Under the pieces are notes generated by a model. The model worked only from the letters and a program-made list of their open reading frames with translations. It did no database searches and had not been told where the DNA came from. Shown here piece after piece: positions 56,896-64,000 of a DNA stretch of 64,000 nucleotides (position 1 is the stretch's first letter; every line of letters starts with the position of its first letter). Both the position numbers and the translations under genes were made by a program. The stretch lies in the NCBI RefSeq assembly GCF_004342915.1, contig NZ_SLWL01000001.1:620001-684000 (forward strand), given 5' to 3'. The DNA comes from Camelimonas lactis (GTDB lineage Bacteria > Pseudomonadota > Alphaproteobacteria > Rhizobiales > Beijerinckiaceae).

Positions 56896-58185
56896 TCAGG
56901 CGTGGGCGGCGCGCTGGGGGCGCTCCAGGCTGTCATCCGGCTCCCGCCCGCCGCGGGCGTCGAGCCAGGCGGCGAAGTCGCGGCGGATCGCGCCGGCGCC
57001 GCCCAGCAACTGGTCTGCGCAGGCCGTCGCGGCGCTGGGGCGCGGCTGCTCCAGCAGGCGGCGCAACGCCGCCGCCATGCGCAGCGGGTCGCGGGCGCCG
57101 TCCTCATCGACAATGGCGCAGACCAGCCCGAGCCGCTCGGCCGCCATGGCGCGAATATACTGCTCGCGACGCGGACGGGTGCGCGGCACGATCAGCGCCG
57201 GCCGGTCGAAGGACAGCACCTCACAGAAGGTGTTGTAGCCCCCCATCGCCACGACCGCCGTGGCCCGGTTCATCAGCGTCTCCAGCTTGCTGTCGAACGA
57301 CAGGGCGGCGAGGCGCGGATGGCGGTTGATGCGCTCCATGAAGTCGCGCCGGCGGTCGCGGGCAATGAACGGTCCGAAAACGATCAGGGCGGGCGTCTGG
57401 AGGCCCGGATCGGTTTCATAGGCGCTGATGACCCAGTCGACCATGTCGTCGCCGTCGGCGCCGCCGCCGCTGGTGACCAGGATGAACGGTCCACGGGTGA
57501 TTTTGGGGTAGCGCGTCAGCGTCGGTTCGTTGGGCAGGCCGCGCCGCAGGTAGCCGGTGTACAGGGTGCGGGCGCGCAGGCGTTGCGACAGGTTGAAGGC
57601 GGCCAGCGGCTCGTAAATTTCCTTCAGGCCATAGACCCAGATATCGTCATACAGGCTTTCCAGCGCCTGGAGCGCGCCCTTGCGCTCCCACTCCGGCGCC
57701 AGCAGGGCGGGGTCATCCATCACGTCGCGCACGCCAAGCACGATGCGCGCGCCATGACGGCGCGCCAGCTCCAGCGCGCCGGTGATCTCGCCGCGAAACC
57801 CGGTGGGCTCCTTGTCGACGATGACCAGGTCGGGGCGGAAACTCTCGGTGGTCTGGCGGATGAGCTGGGCCCGCAACGCCGCGGTTTCATCGACGCCCAT
57901 GTTCAGATTGAGGGTGCGATAGTCGCCATTGGCCATCTTCACGACGCCCGGCACCCGCACGTAATCGACCCCGGGGCGGAACTCGAAACTGCCGATGACC
58001 GGCGAGCCCGAGACGATGATGACCGAAACGTCGGACGCCTCGCTGGCGAGAATGTTGGCGATGGTTCGCGAACGTCGCAAATGTCCCAGCCCGAACGTGT
58101 CGTGGCTGTAGATCAGCACGCGCGCGCCTGTTTTTGCTCCAGCGTCTGGTGCGCCGGCACGCCCCCCGGCGTCCTTCACGATCAT
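56896..58185 (-). CDS. Predicted glycosyltransferase, COG4671 type
   Basis: This 429-residue protein starts at ATG 58185 behind GAGG. After a short Gly/Ala-rich lead it has RVLIYSHDTFGLGHLRRSRT, the start of the COG4671 group of GT28/MurG-like proteins. FRPDLVIVDKEPTGFRGEIT, FILVTSGGGADGDDMVDWVI and VVAMGGYNTFCEVLSFDRPA match the acceptor and donor loops. The group is poorly characterised. It resembles the N-terminal half of the 52294-54282 protein (both begin with a GLGHLRR or GVGHLTR loop). It is the first gene of the set and diverges from the ABC-like gene. Confidence 0.82.
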   Translation of the reverse strand: MIVKDAGGRAGAPDAGAKTGARVLIYSHDTFGLGHLRRSRTIANILASEASDVSVIIVSGSPVIGSFEFRPGVDYVRVPGVVKMANGDYRTLNLNMGVDETAALRAQLIRQTTESFRPDLVIVDKEPTGFRGEITGALELARRHGARIVLGVRDVMDDPALLAPEWERKGALQALESLYDDIWVYGLKEIYEPLAAFNLSQRLRARTLYTGYLRRGLPNEPTLTRYPKITRGPFILVTSGGGADGDDMVDWVISAYETDPGLQTPALIVFGPFIARDRRRDFMERINRHPRLAALSFDSKLETLMNRATAVVAMGGYNTFCEVLSFDRPALIVPRTRPRREQYIRAMAAERLGLVCAIVDEDGARDPLRMAAALRRLLEQPRPSAATACADQLLGGAGAIRRDFAAWLDARGGREPDDSLERPQRAAHA

Positions 58186-58553
58186 GAAGACCTCATTGCG
58201 GCCGCCGGCCCATGCTGCCCCTCCTGGCGGGCGCTGCGCGCGCCGCCCGGCTCCCCTGAACCATAGCCTAGAACATTTCTGTTCAACTCGGAAACGCCGC
58301 AGCGCACAACTTCCCCCAGGGGAATGGTTTTCGGGGACGCCGCATGTGGACGGCGCGCGGCGCGCTTCGGCCCGGCGGCTCATGTCTGTCAAAAACGCGA
58401 ATCCGCAGCTAGGCTTGCGCGATCCGGCCTCCCCGGGGCGCTTGCGCCATTCAGGATGCGGAGGCGCTTCGCGTCCTGGTTTGCCCGGCCCTCTTTGCAA
58501 CTGGCGGTTTTGGGATTACTCACGGGCTCCGCCCAGCCCCTGGAGGAGAGACG
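58186..58553. promoter_or_regulatory. Divergent promoter region of the glycan cluster
   Basis: The 368 bp between the COG4671 gene and the ABC-like gene hold no other gene. GAACATTTCTGTTC (58271-58284) is a palindrome with 5-bp arms and a 4-nt centre, positioned to control both directions. It does not match the alphaproteobacterial LexA box (GTTC-N7-GTTC). Confidence 0.4.
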
Positions 58554-61235
58554 TTGGAGCGAAATCTGTTCCGGTACGTCTGGCGCCATTCCCGGCGCGA
58601 CCAGCTGGTCATCTTCGCGGTCGTGCTGGCCTCGCTGCCCTTCTATTACTGGTCCCTGGATCTGCCCAAACGCATCGTCAACGAGGCGATCCAGGGCGGC
58701 GCCTTCAGAAGCGGCCTTCCCACCACGGATTTCCTGAAGCTTGGCGTCGAACTCCCGTCCTATCTTGGCGGCGGCTATGTCTCGATCCATGACGGCTACA
58801 AGGTGGGCCAGATTGGCCTGCTGTTCGGGCTTTCCAGCCTGTTCCTGTTCTTCGTGCTGGTGAACGGCGCTTTCAAGTACTGGATCAACGTGGCCAAGGG
58901 GGCGCTGGGCGAGCGCATGTTGCGCCGCCTGCGCTTTGACCTGTTCTCCATCGTGCTGCGGTTCACGCCGGAAACCCAGAAGACCGTGAAGTCTTCCGAG
59001 ACGGCGACCATGATCAAGGACGAGGTGGAGCCGATCGGCGGCTTCATCGGCGACGCCTTCTCCCAGCCCCTGCTGCTGGGCTCCCAGGCGATCACCGCCA
59101 TGACGTTCATCATGCTGCAGAACGTCTGGCTGGGGCTGATCGCCGGCGGCATCGTCGCCATCCAGTTCACGGTGATCCCGCGCATGCGCCGCGTGCAGCT
59201 TCGCCTTGGCAAGCAGCGGCAAATCCTCTCCCGCCGTCTCGCCGGCAAGGTGAGCGAGGTGGTGGATGATCTGGAGGCCGTGCACGACAACGACGCCACC
59301 GCCTACGAACGCGCTGATGTGAGCGAGCGGCTTTATACGCTCTTCGACCTGCGTTTCCGCATTTACAAGTGGAAATTCATGGTCAAGTTCCTCAATAATC
59401 TGCTGGCGCAGATCACGCCGTTTTTCTTCTACGCCGTCGGCGGTTATTTCGCTCTCAAGGGCACGCTGGACATTGGCCAGCTCGTCGCCGTCATCGCCGC
59501 CTACCGCGATCTGCCGCCGCCGCTGAAGGAGCTGATCGACTGGGACCAGCAGCGTCTCGACGTGCAGATCAAATATGAGCAGGTGGTGCAGCAGTTCTCG
59601 CCGGACCGGCTGCTGCCGGGGGAGACGCTGGCGCCGCTGCCGCCCGGCGTCGAGCCGCCGCATCTGCAGGGCCCGGTGGCGCTTGCCGATCTGCACATTA
59701 CGGACAGCCACGGCCTGGTGCTGGTGGAGCACCTCTCGTTCACCCGGGCGCTGCCCCTGCGCATCGCGCTGGTGGCGCAGGACAGCGCCGCGCCCGGCGC
59801 CGTGGCGCGCGTGCTGGCGCGGCGCATCACCGAATATCGCGGCGCCGTGACGTTCGGCGACCTCGAGCTGTCGCGCATGCCCGAGCACCTGACCGGGCGG
59901 CGCATTGCCTATGCGGGGCCGGAGCCGGTGCTGTTCGCGGGCTCCCTGCGCGAGAACCTGGTTTACGGCCTGCGCCACCGGCAGCAGGACGCGCCGGAGT
60001 TGACGGGCGCGCGCCGCATGGAGGCCCTGCGCACCGAGGGCGCGCTGGAGGCGACGGGCGAGGGCTGGCTCGATCTGGAGCTGGCGGGCGTCGACGACGC
60101 CACCGCGCTCGACGCGCGGCTGACGGACGTGCTCGAACTGGTGGGGATGCGCGAGACCCTGCTGAAGCTTGGCATGTGGGGCCTCGTGGACCCGGAGCGC
60201 TATCCGCGCCTGGCGGAGAAGGTGGTGGAGGCGCGCAAGGTCGTGCGCCAGCGCCTGGAGGAGCAGGGGCTCTCGAACCTGATCGAGCCGTTTGATTTCG
60301 AGCTTTACAACAATCAGGCCACCGTCGCCGAAAACCTGCTGTTCGGCGTGCCGGTCCACGCGGATTTCATGGGCGAGGCGCTGGCTGAAAACCGGCTGGC
60401 GACGCGGGTGCTCGACGCCGAGGACATTCTGGACGCCCTCACCAGCATGGGCGCGAGCATCGCCGCCACCATGAACGAAATCTTCCGCGACCTGCCGCCG
60501 GGGCACCCCCTGTTCGAGCAGTTCTCGTTCATCGACGCCGATGAAATCGCCGACTTCGACGATATCGTCGCCCGCTGGAAATCGCGGGGCCTCAAGGGCC
60601 TGACCCACGACGAGCGCGCCCGCCTGCTGGCCCTGACGCTGGATTATATCGAGCCGAAGCATCGTCTGGGCCTGCTCAACGACGACCTGCGTCAGGCTCT
60701 GGTGCGGGCGCGCAAGCGGCTGCACGACGCCCTTGCCGGGAGCCCCTTGCGCGGCGCCGTCGAGTTTTACGATCCGGACAGGCTGACGGTCGCGGCGCCC
60801 CTGCGCAACAATCTGGCGTTCGGCCGGCTAAGCCATAGCGTGGCGGACGCGCTGCCGCGCATCACCGCGCAGACGACAGAGCTGATCGACGAACTGGCGT
60901 TGCGGCTGGATGTGGAGCGGGTGGGCCTGGACTACCAGATAGGCCCGGCCGGCCGGCTGCTTTCGGCGGAGCACCGGGTGGCGGTTTACATCGCGCGAGG
61001 TCTGATCAAGAATCCCGATATGCTGATCCTGGACGGCGTATTTGCAGCGTTTGGCGAAAACCACGCCCGCGAGATGTTGTCCGCCATTTCGGAGCGCATG
61101 GCGGGCAAATCGATTGTCGCGGTGTTGCATGGGGAAACGCTGGCGGATCCAGAGGTTTTCGACATGCTGGTGCGCTTTGAGGGGGTGCATCCGGTTGTCG
61201 TGCGCGACCACCATGCGGCCCCGGCCGCCGGCTGA
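58554..61235 (+). CDS. ABC exporter-like membrane protein with degenerate ATPase domain
   Basis: This 893-residue protein starts at TTG 58554 behind GGAGGAGAG. Residues about 1-330 form an ABC exporter membrane domain (LVIFAVVLASLPFYYWSLDL, IGLLFGLSSLFLFFVLVNGA). The ATPase domain is broken: the Walker A site reads VAQDSAAPGAVAR with no GKS/T, the Q-loop Gln is replaced (AGPEPVLFAGSLRENL), the signature reads LLSAEHRVAVYIARGL, and Walker B reads MLILDGVFAAF, with Gly for the catalytic Glu. The H-loop His (VAVLHGE) remains. A helical insertion of about 280 residues splits the domain, and the motif ENL-x-FG recurs three times. It is probably not an ATP-driven pump by itself. A cyclic-nucleotide-binding protein follows. 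Confidence 0.82.
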   Translation: MERNLFRYVWRHSRRDQLVIFAVVLASLPFYYWSLDLPKRIVNEAIQGGAFRSGLPTTDFLKLGVELPSYLGGGYVSIHDGYKVGQIGLLFGLSSLFLFFVLVNGAFKYWINVAKGALGERMLRRLRFDLFSIVLRFTPETQKTVKSSETATMIKDEVEPIGGFIGDAFSQPLLLGSQAITAMTFIMLQNVWLGLIAGGIVAIQFTVIPRMRRVQLRLGKQRQILSRRLAGKVSEVVDDLEAVHDNDATAYERADVSERLYTLFDLRFRIYKWKFMVKFLNNLLAQITPFFFYAVGGYFALKGTLDIGQLVAVIAAYRDLPPPLKELIDWDQQRLDVQIKYEQVVQQFSPDRLLPGETLAPLPPGVEPPHLQGPVALADLHITDSHGLVLVEHLSFTRALPLRIALVAQDSAAPGAVARVLARRITEYRGAVTFGDLELSRMPEHLTGRRIAYAGPEPVLFAGSLRENLVYGLRHRQQDAPELTGARRMEALRTEGALEATGEGWLDLELAGVDDATALDARLTDVLELVGMRETLLKLGMWGLVDPERYPRLAEKVVEARKVVRQRLEEQGLSNLIEPFDFELYNNQATVAENLLFGVPVHADFMGEALAENRLATRVLDAEDILDALTSMGASIAATMNEIFRDLPPGHPLFEQFSFIDADEIADFDDIVARWKSRGLKGLTHDERARLLALTLDYIEPKHRLGLLNDDLRQALVRARKRLHDALAGSPLRGAVEFYDPDRLTVAAPLRNNLAFGRLSHSVADALPRITAQTTELIDELALRLDVERVGLDYQIGPAGRLLSAEHRVAVYIARGLIKNPDMLILDGVFAAFGENHAREMLSAISERMAGKSIVAVLHGETLADPEVFDMLVRFEGVHPVVVRDHHAAPAAG

Positions 61236-61244
61236 GGTGGTTGG

Positions 61245-61300
61245 CCTGGGTCATTTGACTTGGGTGATTTGACTTGGGTGATTTGGCCTGGGTCGTTTCG
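61245..61300. repeat. Four tandem 14-bp repeats
   Basis: Four head-to-tail copies of a 14-bp unit related to CTTGGGTGATTTGA run from 61245 to 61300. The two central copies differ by one base. They start 10 nt after the stop of the ABC-like gene, in the 188-bp gap before the cyclic-nucleotide-binding gene. Confidence 0.75.
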
Positions 61301-61423
61301 GCTCTGGGCGGGAGGTGATCCGGCGACAGGATCACCCGTCCGGTTTGGTGTTTTCCCCACGCCGGGCGACCCGCCCTGCGCGTGGGCATGCTGGCGGGCC
61401 GCCTTCTGGCCCAGGGAGGCGGA

Positions 61424-61864
61424 ATGACGCTTGAGAATGAAGTCCAGTCACTGCGACAGGTGCCGATGTTCCGGGATATCGACCCGGCCCGGCTCAAGTT
61501 GCTGGCGTTCACCAGTGAGCGCGTAACGTTCACCGACGGGCAGCGCTTCTTCACCCAGGGCGACGTGGGCGACGCCGCCTATGTCATCCTCGACGGCGCC
61601 GCCGACGTGCTGCTGGAAACCGCCCACGGCCAGCTCAAGGTGGCCGAATTCGGGCGCAACGACCTGATCGGCGAAATGGCGGTGCTGGCGGAGACGCCGC
61701 GCAGCGCCACCATCACGGCCGTAGGCGACGTGGTGGCCCTGCGCATCGACAAGCGGGTGTTCATCGAACTGCTGGCGCAATTCCCGCAGATGGCGATCGC
61801 CGTGATGCGCGAGATCGCCACCCGTCTCGAACGCACCAACGCGCGCCTCGCCAGCCGCAACTGA
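61424..61864 (+). CDS. Stand-alone cyclic-nucleotide-binding domain protein
   Basis: This 146-residue protein starts at ATG 61424 behind GGGAGG. It is almost entirely one CRP/PKA-type cNMP-binding domain: FFTQGDVGDAAYVILDGAAD, then the phosphate-binding cassette LIGEMAVLAETPRSATITA with Glu and Arg both present, then a C-terminal helix with REIATRLERTN. There is no helix-turn-helix, so it is not a CRP-type regulator by itself. It probably senses cAMP or cGMP and acts on a partner, most simply the ABC-like protein encoded upstream. That link is inference from position. Confidence 0.88.
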   Translation: MTLENEVQSLRQVPMFRDIDPARLKLLAFTSERVTFTDGQRFFTQGDVGDAAYVILDGAADVLLETAHGQLKVAEFGRNDLIGEMAVLAETPRSATITAVGDVVALRIDKRVFIELLAQFPQMAIAVMREIATRLERTNARLASRN

Positions 61865-62133
61865 GGACGCCCGGCGCCCGTGGTCATGCCCGGCGCGGCG
61901 CGGTTGTTTGCGCGCAGCCGGGGTTCGCGCGCAGTCCGGCGGTTACGCCAGGGCGCGGCCGTTGGTGGACGTGTCCCGAAGAGGCCCTCCGCCGTGCGTT
62001 GCAAGGCCCCCGCGCTGGATGATGGCCGCGCGAGGCCCAGGGCATGCAGTGGGTGTCGCGGGGCGCCCCCCTGCTGTTCCTGATCCGCCAGCCCGGGGGG
62101 CTGCCGCCTGGCGCGCCGCGCCGGCGGGCGCTG

Positions 62134-62340
62134 TCAGTCGTCGGCGCGCTCCATCCATTTGATCAGCGGCATCACCGGCAGCACCCAGCCAACGCCGGCC
62201 AGCAGAAAGAATACGAACTGCGCCGTCTTGCCGGCTTCCTGGATGCGGCCCTGGGCGATGACCATGACGATCAGGGCATAAACCATCACGAAAACCAGCA
62301 TGCCGATCGAGCCGAAGAATTTGCGTTTGCGGCGGGTCAT
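62134..62340 (-). CDS. DUF2842 family small membrane protein
   Basis: This 68-residue protein starts at ATG 62340 (MTRRKRKFFGSIG) with GGAGA upstream. It has two helices, about residues 11-31 (MLVFVMVYALIVMVIAQG) and 41-60 (FVFFLLAGVGWVLPVMPLI), and ends KWMERADD. Size, basic N-terminus and sequence pattern match DUF2842. In Hyphomicrobiales this family often lies beside COX15/ctaA, as here, where it diverges from it. Function is unknown. Confidence 0.82.
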   Translation of the reverse strand: MTRRKRKFFGSIGMLVFVMVYALIVMVIAQGRIQEAGKTAQFVFFLLAGVGWVLPVMPLIKWMERADD

Positions 62341-62784
62341 GTCGTCTCCGGGGATCTGGGGTCTGGCATCTGGGATCTGGGCGCCGCCTGTGAAAGCGTT
62401 GTTCACGCCAGACGCCGCAACCCATTGTATTTACGCGCCTGTTCGAAGCGCGGCGACGGTCTTTCCCGAGGGCGCCCCGGCGTCGGGTCGCTTCCCCGCC
62501 GGATGGATTGGCGGTTCGGGATGAACGGTGAAATCGCCACTGTTCTTCGCGCAGGGGGCGTCCGCCAGCGGCGCAGCATCCCGGGAACCGGGGAGCAGAC
62601 CGCGCTGACGTCGCCTGCACAGCCTCTAGACCAATAGCGCCCTGGTTGAAACCGCTTTCGCCGTCGCCGCCTGCCTGAGAGGCCGGGGGTGCGGCGGTTG
62701 TCCGCCTTGGCTGGGCCGGCGAACGGGCATTATACGACAGGCGGGGGCGACGACCAGACACGCGACGCCTGTATGGAGTGCGCC
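62341..62784. other. Divergent gap between DUF2842 and ctaA
   Basis: The 444 bp hold no supported gene. Four short imperfect repeats of ATCTGGG run from 62354 to 62381, directly upstream of the DUF2842 ribosome binding site. No promoter consensus was recognised. Confidence 0.45.
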
Positions 62785-63903
62785 ATGACGACAACCAGCA
62801 TCGACGACGCCATCGCCGCAGCGCCCCCGGGGGCGATGCCTGGCCTGCGGGCGGTGCGCAACTGGCTGATCTTCGTCAGCTGTCTGATCTTCGTCATGGT
62901 GGTGGTGGGCGGCGCCACCCGGCTGACCGGCTCCGGCCTGTCGATCACCGAATGGAAGCCGATCACCGGGGCGATTCCGCCCCTGTCGCACGGCGCCTGG
63001 ATGGCCGAATTCGATCTTTACCGGGGAACGCCGCAGTACAAACTGCTGAACGCCGGCATGTCGCTGGGCGAATTCCAGTTCATCTATCTGTGGGAGTGGG
63101 GGCATCGCCAGCTCGGCCGCTTCATTGGCCTCGCCTATATGGCGCCGCTGGTCTGGTTTGCCGTGCGCGGCGTCGTGCGTGGCCGCCTGCTGCTGATGCT
63201 GGCGGTGATTGGCCTGCTCGGCGGGTTGCAGGGCGCCATTGGCTGGATCATGGTGCATTCGGGCCTGCAGCCCGGCATGACGGCGGTGGCCCCGGTCAAG
63301 CTGATGCTGCATTTGCTGGCGGCCTGCATCCTGCTCGCTTGCGTTGTCGCCGTCATTGTCCGCCTGTCGCCGCGCGCGGAAGCGGCATCGGCCGGCCGTG
63401 CGCGCTGGACGGCCGGCGTGCTGGTGGCGGGCAGCTTCATCCAGATCGGCCTTGGGGCGCTGGTGGCGGGTCTGCACGCGGGCCTCACCTATAATACCTG
63501 GCCGCTGATGGACGGGCGTTTCATTCCCGACGCGGCGACGCTGGCGCCGCTTGATCCCTGGTGGATGAACGCGCTGGCGACCATTCCGACGGTGCAGTTC
63601 AATCACCGCATGGGCGCCTACATCCTGCTGGCGCTGGCCATTTTCCACGCCATCGACGTGCGGCGGCTGGCGGCGGCGGGCCGCGCGTCCGCCGGGGCGG
63701 CGCACCGCGCCATGGCGCTGGCCGGCGTCGTCGCCTTCCAGGGCGTCATTGGCGTGGCGACCCTGCTGCTGGCCGTGCCGATCTGGGCCGGCCTGCTGCA
63801 CCAGGCGTGCGCCCTGGTGGTGCTGGTGACGGCGGTGATTCACTTTCGCCGGCTGGCGTGGGCGGGCGAAAGCAGGTTGGGCGCCGGCGGGGGCGCAGGT
63901 TAA
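62785..63903 (+). CDS. ctaA: Heme A synthase (COX15/CtaA)
   Basis: This 372-residue inner-membrane enzyme oxidises the C8 methyl of heme O to make heme A for aa3-type cytochrome oxidases. Start at ATG 62785 behind GGAG. It has about eight membrane helices in two related halves. Conserved segments are SGLSITEWKPITGAIPPL, YLWEWGHRQLGRFIGLAY with a heme-ligand His, LMLHLLAACILLA, LTYNTWPLMDGRFIPD, QFNHRMGAYILLALAIFH and LLHQACALVVLVTAVIHF with the remaining His residues. Length is usual for the alphaproteobacterial form. The 97 bp after it to the window end show no gene. Confidence 0.95.
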   Translation: MTTTSIDDAIAAAPPGAMPGLRAVRNWLIFVSCLIFVMVVVGGATRLTGSGLSITEWKPITGAIPPLSHGAWMAEFDLYRGTPQYKLLNAGMSLGEFQFIYLWEWGHRQLGRFIGLAYMAPLVWFAVRGVVRGRLLLMLAVIGLLGGLQGAIGWIMVHSGLQPGMTAVAPVKLMLHLLAACILLACVVAVIVRLSPRAEAASAGRARWTAGVLVAGSFIQIGLGALVAGLHAGLTYNTWPLMDGRFIPDAATLAPLDPWWMNALATIPTVQFNHRMGAYILLALAIFHAIDVRRLAAAGRASAGAAHRAMALAGVVAFQGVIGVATLLLAVPIWAGLLHQACALVVLVTAVIHFRRLAWAGESRLGAGGGAG

Positions 63904-64000
63904 GGCCGGGCCTGGCCAGGACGGACGCCCCAACGCGGGCCCGTCAGGCCGGAGGCGATTCATGCGGTGGAACGGCAGTTCGCGATGTTTCAACCCCGCT

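Noticed and set aside
55435-58266. 943-codon plus-strand open frame over the glycosyltransferase genes
   Set aside because: It is antisense to three well-supported genes and has no recognisable domain.
58271-58284. LexA (SOS) box
   Set aside because: Alphaproteobacterial LexA sites are direct repeats GTTC-N7-GTTC; the Gram-positive form has four bases between GAAC and GTTC, here there are six.
58389-60725. 778-codon minus-strand open frame opposite the ABC-like gene
   Set aside because: The plus-strand frame has membrane helices, a ribosome binding site and ABC homology; the antisense frame has none.
61245-61300. CRISPR array
   Set aside because: The 14-bp units are directly adjacent without spacers and no cas gene is present.

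Overview
The window reads as chromosomal DNA of a GC-rich alphaproteobacterium, most likely of the order Hyphomicrobiales (Rhizobiales). This rests on gene content: a COX15-type heme A synthase beside a DUF2842 protein, a GCG_CRPN-type secreted repeat protein, many Tat-dependent ABC binding proteins, a bifunctional transaldolase/phosphoglucose isomerase, and linked trehalose genes. The genus cannot be fixed from the sequence. No rRNA, tRNA, CRISPR array, transposase or phage gene was found. Several genes use TTG or GTG starts with good ribosome binding sites.

Layout. 0-3.4 kb: 3' part of a prephenate dehydrogenase-like gene, a branched-chain-type binding protein and an acyl-CoA dehydrogenase. 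3.6-5.3 kb: four small exported four-cysteine peptides in two A-B pairs, with a decayed copy of the neighbouring ABC binding-protein gene between the pairs. 5.4-9.2 kb: a nitrate/sulfonate/taurine-type ABC importer with two binding proteins. 9.5-18.3 kb: an SDR, then a minus-strand sugar operon running tal-pgi, gnd, zwf, pgl, gntK and a HAD phosphatase. 18.8-26.3 kb: another branched-chain-type binding protein, a beta-oxidation-like set (MaoC hydratase, SDR, thiolase), an unknown membrane protein, a GCG_CRPN protein and a nitronate monooxygenase. 26.5-33.2 kb: trehalose metabolism (TreS-maltokinase fusion diverging from otsB-otsA). 33.3-45.8 kb: an RNA helicase, a secreted protein with an apparently dead protease domain, a bacterial alpha-2-macroglobulin with PbpC, and a PRC-barrel protein. 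46-52 kb: a peptide-type ABC importer. 52.3-61.9 kb: a glycan cluster of four glycosyltransferase-like genes (one fused to a deacetylase-like domain) diverging from an ABC-exporter-like protein with a degenerate ATPase and a cyclic-nucleotide-binding protein. 62-64 kb: DUF2842 and ctaA.

The genes work together as follows. The sugar operon carries glucose-6-phosphate through the oxidative pentose phosphate branch, with gluconate entering by GntK. The trehalose genes offer two routes to trehalose. A2M and PbpC form the known pair of periplasmic protease trap and peptidoglycan repair synthase.

The most novel-looking element is the peptide family at 3694-5244. All four members fit C-x(8,9)-C-x3-C-x6-W-x4-C after a signal peptide. 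Both pairs have stayed intact while the duplicated transporter gene between them decayed. The glycan cluster with its pseudo-ABC protein, and the pseudo-protease beside A2M, are the next most interesting.
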